Positions 49,320-61,103 of a DNA stretch of 64,000 nucleotides are shown here, piece by piece. A program made the translations under genes and the position numbers. The stretch's first letter is position 1. Each line of letters starts with the position of its first letter. The DNA comes from Nautilus pompilius (taxonomy: Eukaryota > Mollusca > Cephalopoda > Nautilida > Nautilidae). Where the stretch lies: assembly GCA_018389105.1 (NCBI GenBank), contig JACATO010000321.1, positions 1,082,001-1,146,000 of the forward strand. Reading direction: 5' to 3'. A model generated the notes under the pieces. The model saw nothing but the letters and a program-made list of their open reading frames with translations. It was not told the DNA's origin and did not search any database.

Positions 49320-49800
49320 GATGAGTTGGACGTACAGCTTTCCTCCGCCTGCCCGGTGTTAGCTCTGCTTCGGTGGCCGGGCTGCGGAATACAGGCTCCG
49401 GCAGAGACGGGCGCGTCGGGCCGTCATCCGCTAAACGAGCTAAGCATCTTAATGTGTTGCGTCTTTGACGGTTACTCTACAGCAGTCGGTGGAGATTATT
49501 TCGGAGATTCGGCCGGGCCGCGTTGTCGGCTGAGTTAATAGATCCTGGCAGTCGGAATCGGCTGCGGTTATTCGCAAGGCTGGAGCGCGATGTGCGCCCC
49601 GACAAGCAGGAATGTCTTCGGAAGCGGTTACGTAGCAACAGACGAGGAGCGGCCGTGCGAAGCTGCTGTAACCGGTTACTACTCACACCGAGCCCTTGTG
49701 GCCATCAACGTCGGGTTAACTGCTGTAGTACACGGCAGGTGGGTGTTCGCGGGGGGGGGCGGGGCAAGAAACCGGATACATATCCGAGCAGAGAGCCAGA
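49320..49800. promoter_or_regulatory. CpG-dense block, possible promoter or first-exon region
   Basis: The most CpG-dense stretch in the window, with roughly 40 CpG in 340 bp by eye at 49320-49660 against a generally sparse background. It contains a plus-strand frame from 49590 that stays open through CAG|GTGGGT at about 49735-49743, a plausible splice donor. The frame encodes a fragment with no recognised domain. A GGGGGGGGGCGGGGC run follows at about 49752. It could be a 5' exon of an unseen gene, an unmethylated CpG island, or simply a GC-rich repeat. Confidence 0.35.
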
Positions 49801-52800
49801 ACCGAACGTCTGCAGCCGTCGCATCTTTAACATCTTTGTTCATTTTATGTGATCAGATCATCCAGGTGATGAAGGGGCAGTACAAACAGTTGGTGCTTAC
49901 ACTTGAAGACACCCAGTTTACTTTAATCTTTAAAAGGTAGGAGACGAAACAGAGAACACCCGGCTACCAGACAAACTGTCAACGGCGGGGTACGAGAGCG
50001 ACTGCGGTCATTAGTTCTTAAGTATTTAAAGGACCGACGACGCTGTTTCCTTAAAAAAAAATAATGGTAAGGTAACGAGCAGATATTTGGGCAGGAATCA
50101 TCTCAGGCTCACTCCATCAGCCGGCCTATAAACGAGCGAGGAATAGAGCGAAAGCTCATCTCGGCCAATCCTTCGATTGGCGAAAAGGGTGGACTTATGT
50201 TGTGCGCTGAAACACCGTTCTTGTAGGAACTGTCACAGGCAGCTAATAATGGAGAGGTTGTTTATTGGCGTGAAAGGGTTTTGTGGAGTCGGTGCTCTGA
50301 GACATGAGCGATCGATGTGTGAGCCGGAGACGTCAACCTACCTGCCGCCCGGCCCTCGTTACTGCAAATCTGGGTTAATGAGCTCCACGTGTTTCACTCT
50401 GCCAGTCTATTTCCAGCACCAGCAGTGCCTGCCCGCGTCTCCACCCGGCCCAGGGTACTCGTCAGGAGACCGTACTTCGTGTCACCCTTTACAAACCGCA
50501 CAGCATTCGTCGGGTCAGATTTAAAGAACCGAACCAGTCAGCTGTATTTTTTTCTGTAGACGAGACTTTTTGTTGTTGTTGCTCTGCTACTGCTGCGATT
50601 ATCAATATCTTGGCAGTACAACATTTTCAGCGATATTGTGTCACAATCGCCTCATCATCAGGCGCTTTTTATGAAAAAAAAAACGTTTCGATATATATGC
50701 CAAACCCAATGTGGAATTGTTCCATGAATGTGCTGTTTCCAAATTCTTCCTCGTTGATTTATTAAAACTTATGGCGTTATTTTGCAACTGTCGCCTAATG
50801 GCAGACTTTGGATCCATATTCTTCCTTGCTGTCGAACCCCTGTCGTCCTAACTTCTTAGTCTTGGGGAAATAAAGCAGCAGGGAGCTGGAAGGGGTAGCG
50901 AGTTACCAGTACCAGTCTGTGCGGGCCGACTATCAGAAAGTAATACAAGTTCCAGTTTTAATTGTCTCCAGCAGAATAAAACTAATTCAAGACCTCAGCA
51001 CTTAAAAAAAAAAATTAATTAGATCTCTGGAAAAAATTTACTTTATTAATAAATTTTCGGGTTAGTCTTGTTATTAAAAAAGTCAGCAATATCGTTGTCT
51101 TTTCCCTGGAATCCGTCTGCTGAGAGACTTATCAAACATGGACGCTCCCAGAGGACAGCCCAGCCTCGTCTCTGACTATCAATTACACCAAATTAGATGT
51201 CGTCAGAAAATGTCGCAAATTTCTATTACAGTTGTGTGACCTTTTTTTTTAGAGAAACTCTCGCTTGTAACTAAAAAAATCATTTAATTTTTATTTTTTT
51301 AATGTACAGTTATAAAATGAGGTCTATCGACGTTAAAAGCTGGCATTTGAACCAAGCTTCACAGTGGTTTCCTGTCTGGAGATATTATGCAGTCTTAGGC
51401 CTATGACCGTTTTACTTTGGCACACAGTCGAGCAAAGTTCCCCGCGCACGTGACGATCTGCACCACGTGGGTTGGCTACAAGAACTGAAGCCAAAAACTA
51501 ACAACGTCGGACATCTACTGCAAAACAACCAAAAACAAGACCTGGGTAGAAAGAATCAGAAAGTTTACTTCCTGATGCGAATGGACTGTGGCACTAGAAA
51601 ACGTTTCAACACGAATCCCTACTCTGTTCCCTTACACTACTTACGACGCGGATTAGTAATTTGTTATTGGAAGATTTTTTTTTGAAGAGGAAGTAAACCT
51701 TTTGCTACGTAAATTAATTGGCTTCAATATGCAGTTTTCTATTGAATAAGCAAATTCTGACAGAAAGTATAGAACCTGCATTGTGGACTTTCTAAAGATC
51801 TCGCCCAGCAACCAAATCATTTTCCAGCAAGTTACCAAAGAAAACGGACCTATGACGTCAAGACGTTGTAACTGTCAGACAAATGCGTACATAAACTTGA
51901 TAAGTAAACAATGAGCTTTATATACATTCCGTCTTGTCAGTCAATTTCCCGAAGATTTTAGAATTAATTGCTTGTCTACACCTACAAACAAATTAGGAAA
52001 CAACTGTGCAACAGGTTGGAGACATGCTTGTTTGTTCGATTTGAGAAACATTGGGTGTAGAAGAAGCTGACATCGGAAGACATGTTTGCGAACGTGGACA
52101 CAGGATAAATAAAAAATCCAAAATGGAAAGTATTTTTCCAGAAAGTTAAAAAAAAGGCAAACATTAAAATTACTGCAACTTTGTTTTGCCGAAACTCCAA
52201 GTCAGAAAAATCAGGAATCTTACCACCAGGGATACGTTAAACAGTACGACAGAATGATGTTTGGTGAATACGTATGATCAATTTTGATAATTTGTGCACA
52301 TTCTTCTAGCAGTGCAGAGCGATGCAATAATTGCCTCCCAAAAAGTTAATTTTTTTAACTTCCCTACGCTTGGCTAAAAATTATAATGTACTAATGTCAG
52401 TCCCAACTGTTCTGTGTCCAAATATAACGTTGATAGTAAGAACACCGAAGCACAAGACGACATAAATCTTCGGTGAACAATAAAAATAATAAACAGGACT
52501 ATAACTACGTTTAATCTTTTAAAATAAATACAGTATTCATCATCTCTGCGCAAATAACATGTCTTATAAAACAACCATTTCATTTTTCGAATCTATTCTT
52601 CAAACCAGGTGAGAACATTCTAAGTTTACTCAGATGTTTGACAAACAAAAAACAAGGAACGCCAGTTGATGAATAAGAGATAGGAAGACAGTTGATTAAA
52701 CTCTTAGAAAAGCTTTCATTATAAGCTTCCAATAACGGAAGATTAATAACTAACTCTCACACATCTCTAATATTTCGTTAGTGATTCTTCTGGGCGGGTT

Positions 52801-55800
52801 ACCCCTGTGTGCTGTCATAACAGTGGAAGGCAGTTTTATTCGGAATTGGTCTTTTTCCTATTCAATACATTAGTATTTGTCGGAGATAGTTCGATTTATG
52901 GACACGCAGAAATCCGCTCTTTTGGTGTTTCCTCGAAGCCTATAATTTCAGACAATTTTTTTTAAATTTAAAGTTAAATCTGAATTTTTATGAAATTAAA
53001 AGTAGGCAACTCGGTAAGTATCCTTTTCCTTGAAGAGGTTCTCTTGTGCTCAGGGGAATTCAAAATAATAAAGCAAAGCAACGTCTACCTTGCTGATAAA
53101 TGGCATCTGAAATCGTTGAAATGGTAACATTCCCTGCTCCATCATTCGACTATATAGATAATTTCTTATTGGACGGTCATATACAGAAGTTAATGAAGCA
53201 TCTCTACTCCGATCAAACGATTTACGGTCGGTAAAATGGTACGGGTGACTGGGAGGTAGTCAAATGGCGGAGAGGTTGGTACAGAAACATCATTTATACT
53301 TATGGATTACCGGCAGTAATCGTTACTTCCGTTTGATATCATCCTACCTTTCAGTGGGGTTTATGATGGCAATACGTTATTCTGATCTTCTGTGTTTGGC
53401 TAGATTTTTCCAGTAACTATTTGAAAATATTAATACAATTCAAAGTTTATTTGACTTTTTCTTTTGTTTATTCGCGAGAAATACTTCCAATAGCCATGGA
53501 AGCCTAAACTTAACCTTTTATGCAAGGTCTCCATTACGGAGCCTAAACTCGCGGAGTGCACACACGTGATCTATCCAGACCAGACGCCTTTACAGCGTAA
53601 CGAAACTCTGCAGCTTTCACGAGGTAATACGTTTAACTAACTGGGGTAAAAGAAAGAACAATGGTACAGTCAAGAACTTTAAATTGACCCGACTATCGGG
53701 ATAAAGTTATAATTAAACGGTGAGTCTTTTCGTTCAGTGGTGGAGAACAGCAAGACATCTGCTGAGTCTCTGACCGACTTCATATTTTGCACACTGCTCT
53801 GGAAACTAGTATTAAAAGGACTTGGCCACATTTGTCAGTTTTCTCATTAGGAACGACTCTCATAGAGCAAAGATGGAGAGACCGCGCCTTTGACATCACG
53901 AAGGTGGCGTCACGTCAGAGTTACCGTGGCGACGTCAGCTCTGGGTCCAGTCTCGTTAGATGTTAACGAGACTTAACAGAGACCAGCGACTTTAAGAAAT
54001 ACAAGAATGTTCACGGTTTTAGCTGAGTACAGTCACGTGATTATTTCCTTGTATAATCAAGTTTGCTTTCAGGAGCATTTTAATGGTGGCATTTATTAAT
54101 TGTTTTACTCAAGATCCAGAACGTGACCTCGAATTTTGTTCCCACTTGTTCTAAGTTTTACATTTAGTTTACTCTCTGCGTGATTACAAGCTCAACACAT
54201 CAGAGGTGTTGTCATCACATACGGATACCATTGCTATTTATGCTTTTGTTTCAATGTTAAAACTTCTGATTAAAAATTATCAATTGCAGATGCGATATCC
54301 TGATACCTTGGAAAGCGCCCCCTTGTAGTTTAGTTATTTTGTGGTGAGAGTAGAAACAACAGTGATTTCGTACGAACGCCGTATGCTGCATAATCTTGCA
54401 CAACTATGACGCATGTAAAGTTGCTTCAGATGTTGACAGGGAATTTATAGCGTCGCCATAAATGTTTTCAACATATCGTAAACATAAATTTACTAAATTT
54501 CTTTTAAAATTGATAATAGAGGTAACATTGGTTTAATTTAAGTTTTTAACCAGCGCTATCCCTTTTTAAATTTATACCGCCATCCGGAGGCCATTTTTAA
54601 AACTTTTTTTTCTTTAACTCCAACTTTTCGTCGTTCTCGTTTCTCGTGATTTCATTCTCTTAGTTATCTCACCCTTTTGCCAACAAAGGGTGTCGCTGCT
54701 TTGTCGCTGCACTTTTAAGCATTTCTCCAAAAATTCCGCTAAGCAAGATGTGCGCAGATAAAAGCCCATCAGAAAACATGCAAAACCGTTAGTGTGGGTA
54801 TTTTTTGGAAGACGCTCAAAGTGGATTCTTATCTGGGAAAACCTCAGCGAGGTCGGTGGCGCATTGGAGCCCAAAGATCAGCGATACAAAGTCAATAATT
54901 CCTTTTCATTACGATCGCCGCTATCGGTTCTGTTCGACTTCACCGTGATATTATCAACGATTTATCGGCTAATTAACTTGTTGGTTTTTTTTTGCAAGTT
55001 ATGAATTCTTGATCATGTATTTATCCCAGATAGTACAAACTAACTGCTTCTTTCTTATAATAGCAACTAATCCACGTGGAAAACTAGTACAATCCAGATT
55101 TAAATCCTGGCCAGGGTGTTCAATTTACTTTTATAATGCAATTGTTTGAAGAATCTCATTTTTCACTGAGAAAAGAAAAACATTCTGGTGAATCCAGGCC
55201 AAAAACAACGTAACTCTAAATATTTTCTTTATTTCTTGAAAAAAATGACAAAACATTACCAGGATGGTCATCGACTAGGTTCTTGTCCAAAGACAGGGAT
55301 TTTATCTATAGAGGACAACAAGGGATGAACTTTGCAGCGTGGGAGCGTTCCTTTGCTGCCATGTTCACTCACCCTGAACCACGTGCCTCTTCCGGAATTC
55401 GCCATTTTCTGACCTATTTCCGGTCACGAAATGGCAAAAGCCTACTCCGTTCATGAATTTGGAAACGCTGTTCATTTTTCCCGCAAAATCACTTTCTGAA
55501 ACAATTTCCAACCACCATATTTCGCTTGATGATTTGAAGATCAACGAAGAATGCGATAGGAAATTTCACGAAAAGTGATTGCGTATTTGGCGATTTCCTC
55601 CGCTAGTGTGGACTGGAAAGTCTTAATTTTCTCGCTTGCTTAATAAACCAACTAACTTTGTTTACGGTGGCTTAAGTAACACTGCGAGTTATTCACTTGT
55701 TGTGACATAGGTACGGTGCCGCAGGAATCGTTCCTTCAGTTCCCCATTTCCTGTCTTCCCTTTTCCCTTACTATAACCTGATTAATCCGCTACGAGGTTC

Positions 55801-56765
55801 GAGAGCTGTACGTCAAAACAATTTCAAAATAAAATAGCAGCTTAACGCATTTAATCAATTTTTCCTTCTTCTCGTGATTACGTAAACTTTCGCCAATAAG
55901 AACAAACAGAAAAACATTTGTGAGCTCGGTACTTTTAAGAAAAATTATTCTGAAAGGAACCTGGAGCAGACATTGGCTTTATTCTCTTCCTTGTAACATT
56001 CGTGTTTACGCCACAGACCGGGAGACCATGCGGAAGATCTGCTGCAGCCTTCTATAGATGTGAATATCAGGCTTTTGTTATATTAATTACAATCTCTGGT
56101 ATATATTGAGGCTAAGGAATTTGTATAATAGATTCCATTTATTGTCCTTTTTAGAAAGAGAAGGTTGTTATAATAAGTAATTGTGTTATTAATTGTACAC
56201 CATAGTGGCTAACACCGCTTCCGTGTTGCTGTTACAAGAGCAATTTGTTGCTGAATATTCTCATTGGTGATGAACGCTACACTTTAAATCAGAAAGAATG
56301 TAAGAAAATTATACTCGAGAGACAGCTGAATAACTTACTGTCAGACGATATTAGACGATTTATTATGTTTTATTCTTGTTTAAATTATTATACTAGTATG
56401 TAAACAATGTTTAATTATGTAAGCAACATGGTTGTTACTGCGAAAAGTACCTTATTTAAGTAATATCTTTAGTTATGTGGATGATAGTAGATTTGACCAG
56501 ACGAGCAAGTCTTATTATGAGAACAATAGGTTTTTATACAGGACTGAAAATAACTATGGAAACAGAGAAAAAGGAGCCAGCTATGGGATGAAAATAGCAC
56601 GGGATAGAATTGCATGTCATGTATAAAACTTAAATGCTTCAAAGTATAGTCATTGGCTGATACAGTACACAGGCACTGGTTGTCATGCACGCCACATCTG
56701 CAGAAAAGCTATACCGAGTATAAGCAGTGATGATGTTGTAGTGTGGTGACTGTGCGATACATATT
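49801..56765. other. No gene seen
   Basis: GC-richer to about 50530 (a 115-codon unrecognised plus frame lies at 50177-50524), then AT-rich. A single TGACGTCA lies at 51853-51860, and a cluster of related half-sites (TGACATCAC, GCGTCACGTCAG, GACGTCAG) lies at about 53890-53940. No conserved exon, RNA gene or paired terminal repeat was recognised. Confidence 0.45.
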
Positions 56766-57665
56766 ATGGCTTTTCGGAAGGAGATATCTATTGAAGGTGT
56801 ATGGAAATTAAAATCAAGGCTGCTCCATGGGGCAGACTGAAGCCTGACTTCATGTTTCAGAAAGATGTGCACCAAGACACTGAGAAGGATACGCGAAACT
56901 GGTTCTCTTTGACAAGAGACACCTACCGGTGAGGAAAAGGCCGAGCCGATGTTAAGTACCCCAGAGCGTGTTTGTTCTCTACGTGGAAAACCGCGACTCA
57001 GCAGAAATCTTGGGAATGGTCCAGCTGCAAGTGCGGATGTTAACGTTTTCTCAAGAACAGTAGGATACACATTGGCGCGGTGTGGTCTCGTTGGATGTGT
57101 AGCCGCCTGAAAACCGAAGCTGGCGTGAGCAGCAGAGATGAAACAGCCGGATGGCCAAACGTGGAAGGTTATCTTTGCAGGTGCGTCCACGTCTGAACTG
57201 TTCAGAAAGAGTCGAGTGTGCAGTTTTTTCGAAGGCAGATCGGAGAGCGGTAAGCAGTCGGTTACAGCAGCTACAGCGACGCGCGGGTGAGTCAGCCCAG
57301 GTGTGGAGCTACTTATCAGACAAGGGAGGTAGGGGCGGGTGCTCATCCACCAATGCTATTCCTTCAGGAGAATATTTTATTCGACATTGGGGCGGGGATT
57401 CGTTTTCAATCCGACAATAACTCGATCCAGCGGGATGAGAAGCTGCCTGAAACGTCACGACACAGAGATGCCCTGGTGTAAGTGCCACTAAGATCGGCAG
57501 GTAAATACTGCGAGGGTCAAAGGTCAGCCGAACACCTGGATGGATGCGGAAAGTGCTATGCGATGCTTAGAACATTTCACAATCATGCATTGATAACCTG
57601 TATTGGAGCATGAAAACGAAATGTTATTCTCTATATATAACAAAATAACCACATACTAAATAATG
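56766..57665 (+). pseudogene. Tc1-family transposase relic, near full length (copy 2)
   Basis: Start-like ATG at 56766: MAFRKEISIEGVWKLKSRLL matches the opening (KE......WKI...L..G) of Tc1 enzymes. The DNA-binding region follows (LRRIRETGS, then SGKRPSR), then blocks matching LSSRDLRN...GVNVSTRTVRRRL...GLRGCVAARKP (here GLVGCVAA.KPKL near 57085-57115). WKVIFAGAST.ELFRKSRV near 57165-57215 is the Tc1 WKKVIFSDES block; its catalytic Asp has become Gly in the read frame. Then come AIPSGEYFIRHWGG, the FQSDNNS block and a C-terminus WMRKVLCDA.NISQSCIDNL, YWSMKTKCYSLYI. There are many stops and frameshifts. A 235-codon frame on the opposite strand is a shadow of this relic. Confidence 0.85.
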
Positions 57666-58083
57666 ATAAACTGTAGAACGTGTATAGGCTTCGAAACATG
57701 TTTTACACAATGGGGAAAATGTTGAATACATTCTTACATAACTAATTAAAATTTTGAGTTCAATTTTTTGAATAAATTCCTTTAAAATGTTGCAACAAAG
57801 ATTAAAAGTGACGCATGAAAAAGGAAATTCGATGAAATTTTTAGTAGACTCAACAATTATTCGCATTTATGAGATTTTAAGTTCTTATAAGAAAATATTT
57901 AATAAAAATTTTTTTTTAAATATGAAAATGCCCTTTAAGAATATCTCGAACAAGCAGGAGAAACCTGGATGGGAAAAATTACATAGCAAACAGATCTTTA
58001 GAAATCTATTTGGTACAGTTTGTGTCGCCACTGCTTAAGTAAATGTTTCTATGAAATATTCCAAGCTTGACTTTCTGTTCGAA

Positions 58084-58150
58084 TTGGGGGGCAATAAGTC
58101 GACCAAACTAACAAAGGGGGCGATGTGATAGAAGAGGTTGGAAACCACTG
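58084..58150 (-). repeat. hAT transposon terminus
   Basis: Read on the minus strand this begins CAGTGGTTTCCAACCTCTTC and continues into CCCCC-containing subterminal sequence (GGGGGCG at 58116-58122 and GGGGGGC at 58086-58092 on plus), the pattern of hAT ends (CAGTGGTTYYCAACCT). The eight bases beyond it (58151-58158) could be a target-site copy. The element body would lie to the left, but 57666-58080 shows only an AT-rich 83-codon frame without a recognised domain, and no opposite end was found. Confidence 0.6.
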
Positions 58151-58615
58151 ATCGAGACTCAAGCAGTAGAGAGTAAATCAGAAATCTTTATACGCCTTTG
58201 CTAAATTATAGAGATGGGAAAGAACTTATAAAAGCGGCAGAGTGTAGCAAAAATTCACCAAATTTACCAAGATTATCTTGTGAAAAAAATATATAATAAT
58301 AAATTAAAATTTTAAAAACTTTAGAGCAAAGTTGAAAGCGCCTTTTGTAATTTATCCACATTTTTAAACTGTTTTTCTAGAAGTAGAAGCACATATTAAA
58401 AGCCCAAAATAATAAACAGACACATACACACCTCATTATCTTTGTTCTGCTTCACGAGAGATCGGCGCATAATGACATCTAACTTAAACCTGACTTTGGG
58501 ATGATGTGGTTAAACCTTTACACCTGCCGGTGTAGTTTTAGATGCAGTCATCAAGTTTCATTGTCTAACAAACATCTTAGGTCTGTAAATGTTTAAGAAT
58601 AAGAAAGGATGGAAA

Positions 58616-59705
58616 TTATTTGTGCGGAGAGCTGACATGATTCATCGATGACGACGGTGTAGGTTGCAGCTTTCCTTCCTCCATTGATAAAGAAGAGCGT
58701 CGATTTATAAATAAGTCGTGAGGTGTGGGCTCTTTTGTCTTCTCCTGCTTCTCACTAAAAGTGTCATTGTAGCAGTTGATGTCGTTCGCAGCAGCCCTCT
58801 TGATGGCGCTGCTTCGCTCCAAATCTGTATTAAGTTCTGAGAGAATTTCCTTTGCATTATAAATTTAAGTTAAAGCCTCAGAAAGAACTTTGGTTGTGAT
58901 GTTTCTCTCAGAAACAATCTCTTGAACACTGTCGTCGTCTTATTCTGCAACTTGATGTTTGTCCAGCTCTTTAAAGTCTATTACACTTAAACTCTCCGCG
59001 CAAGAATTCAACATCTGTACCTTCGTCGTTAGCCAGCCTGACGCTTTCGTTGGTGACTGCTTGGACAGTCTTCGAAGCCTACAAAGTCGTGGGCTGCTTC
59101 AAATCGTATCTTTCTCCATGCACCATTTAAACTTGGTGGAAACTTCATCCCAGGTTGGACCAATATTTTCAATGCTCTTCTTGATGTTAAAGCCCTTCCA
59201 ATAGTCTTTAATGGTCTGTTTATCCTTTCCATCAGTAGCAGCTGAAATATTATTTTTCTGTGATAATATACCTTGAAGGCAGCAGTGAATGCCTTATTCG
59301 TCGGCTGAAGGAGGGATGTTGTGCTAAGTGGTAAAAATCAGATTTATACTTTGAGAGAAGACTGCTGAATATCGAGGTTTTGCGAGTGGCATGGGCCATT
59401 ATCCGGAAGTAACAAAGCCTTTTTTATGACAATATGTCAACACGATAGGACAAAAGCTAGACATAAACCATCGTTGAAAAATGTCTTGTGTCACGCAGGC
59501 CTTTCGATTGGATCTCCAGATGACAGGAAAATTCGCTTTTGAATATCCCTTCAAGGGATGTGGATTTTCTGAATTTTAATTTTAATCAGCAGATGAACTG
59601 GATCCCAGCAGTAGTGTTAATCTACCCGTGGTAGTTTTAAATCCTGACGTCGGCCTTTCATCTTTGGATATAAAAAAGCATGAAAACTATAAGTATAAAT
59701 TCACT
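58616..59705 (-). pseudogene. Broken pogo/Tigger transposase
   Basis: Minus-strand relic of the C-terminal two thirds of a Tigger enzyme (TIGD1-like, DDE superfamily). Reading from 59705 down: FISKDERPTSGFKTTTGRL, TLLLGSSSSAD, KGYSKANFPVIWRSNRKA then VTQDIFQRWF (Tigger: LPVIWKSNKKAWMT..LF..WF), LLPDNGPCH at about 59391-59411 (the DNAPGH block with the second catalytic Asp), TTSLLQPTNKA, FKVYYHRK, TDGKDKQTIKDYWKGFNIKK, SIENIGPTWDEVSTKFKWCM. The last open piece (58616-58822) is the acidic/basic tail. Stops and frameshifts occur throughout. The N-terminal DNA-binding part is not visible in 59706-60236. No terminal repeats were found. Confidence 0.9.
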
Positions 59706-60768
59706 CAATATTTGTTTATAATAAAAGTCAATTTTATAAAGTTAAATATTTGATAACAGCGAAAAGTAACAATTCACACTAACGAAAATGGCTGTAGTTT
59801 GAGGGCAACAAACTGTTTTGATCGAGTTAATAAGCACGCAATTATGACAGAAGAGCCGTGTGATTATTCGGCTTCTTCCCATTGAGCAAGAAACTGTCCA
59901 TTTAACGGGACACGACCTAACAAGTAAACAGCGGGAAACTCTGTTATGCCGAGCGCTTTGTCCTACGAGGTAGACAATTAAAGAAAGTTGGACGATAACG
60001 TGGAGAGAGAGAGAGCAATTTTGGAAGTCTGGCGGTCGGTTACTAACCCTGTCGATTGAGATGCCGTGGGAGTCTAACAGAGCTGACATAATGTTGGGAG
60101 CACGTGTCTGGGGTTTTACTAGAAGTGGACAGCGGAGTCGATGGCCCACCCTGTCTCCATTTGAAGCCACGATGCTCAGTGACAGAGACTTGATTTTAGA
60201 ACAGCAGTTGTTCGAGTTTGCACAATCACGGGACATCTTTAAAAAGCTCGTGCTAATAAAATTGTCGATTGCTACAACAGAGATGGTGTTATTGACAAAT
60301 GCCTGATTCTCTTACACATGAAAAATAGAGTTATAAACTCTAAGAAACCTCTGTCCTCGGGGGTTGCGCGTTTTAGATTATTCAGAATATCTAATCACTG
60401 AATGTTATGAAACATAAATACAAAGATAGTTTAGCATCGTTGTTTTCAGATACATTGGCGACCACTTAGTGATGGGAATAAAGAGGGAAAGTGGCATTCG
60501 GTCGCCACCCCAGTAAAAGTGGAAATTAAGCAAAGTTGCCGTTTACCGGGGTCATGATGGGAAACCACGTATTTGTGGGCGTTTCCAGGGAGAAAGCTGT
60601 GGTCGCTCTCCAGCAATTGGGTCATCACCGAAAAGCTTCTCGCTCCGTGGACTGAAGATAGATTACGATTCTATAGCAACGGCTACAGCGCTGGAGATAG
60701 TTCGGTCAGCTTATCATCATCATTTGTGTGGTGTCGTTTTTTTCTTTTTTATTTGATTTTATCACGTA
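59706..60768. other. No gene seen
   Basis: A 164-codon minus frame (59742-60236) and an 81-codon plus frame (60061-60306) overlap. Neither shows a recognised domain. The former is Ser/Cys-rich and probably accidental. Confidence 0.4.
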
Positions 60769-61103
60769 TCACAGTAAGATCGCGGAACTGATGATTTCAG
60801 GGAAGTCCTCGAGCACGCGGTAAATTCGCGAAATCGCTGCTGCTCTCATCAGAAATCCCGGCGCCATGCGAGCCTCGCCTGCGCCAAGAAGTGGACACTG
60901 TTTGGTCTTGTGAGTAAAATATCATCAGATCATGGTGTTTTTATACGAATAAAATATTATTGTGGTGATTTTATGAATACAACTATAGACAGTAATATAT
61001 GGTAATTTCATTAAATCCCTAGCACTTCAATTCAGTGATCTCGCGAATTTACTGAGTATCTGAGGACGTCCGTGAAATCATCAGTTCCGCGATCTTACTG
61101 TGA
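60769..61103. mobile_element. MITE with terminal inverted repeats of about 70 bp
   Basis: A 335-bp element. Both ends, read inward, start TCACAGTAAGATCGCGGAAC and continue TGATGATTTCA, giving 31 identical bases. They then match further at roughly 80 percent over about another 40 bp (GGAAGTCCTC/GGACGTCCTC, then TAAATTCGCGA.ATC.CTG). The centre is AT-rich and has no open frame. ACGTA occurs just outside both ends (60764-60768 and 61105-61109), which could be a target duplication if the ends are set one base differently. I cannot assign the superfamily securely; CAGT-type ends would allow pogo/Tigger or Tc1. Confidence 0.88.

Noticed and set aside
50830..50850. tRNA box B-like GGTTCGAC on the minus strand
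   Set aside because: No matching box A or cloverleaf fold around it.
56639..57346. Longest open frame, 235 codons on the minus strand
   Set aside because: It lies antisense to a clearly recognisable Tc1 transposase relic on the plus strand and has no domain of its own.
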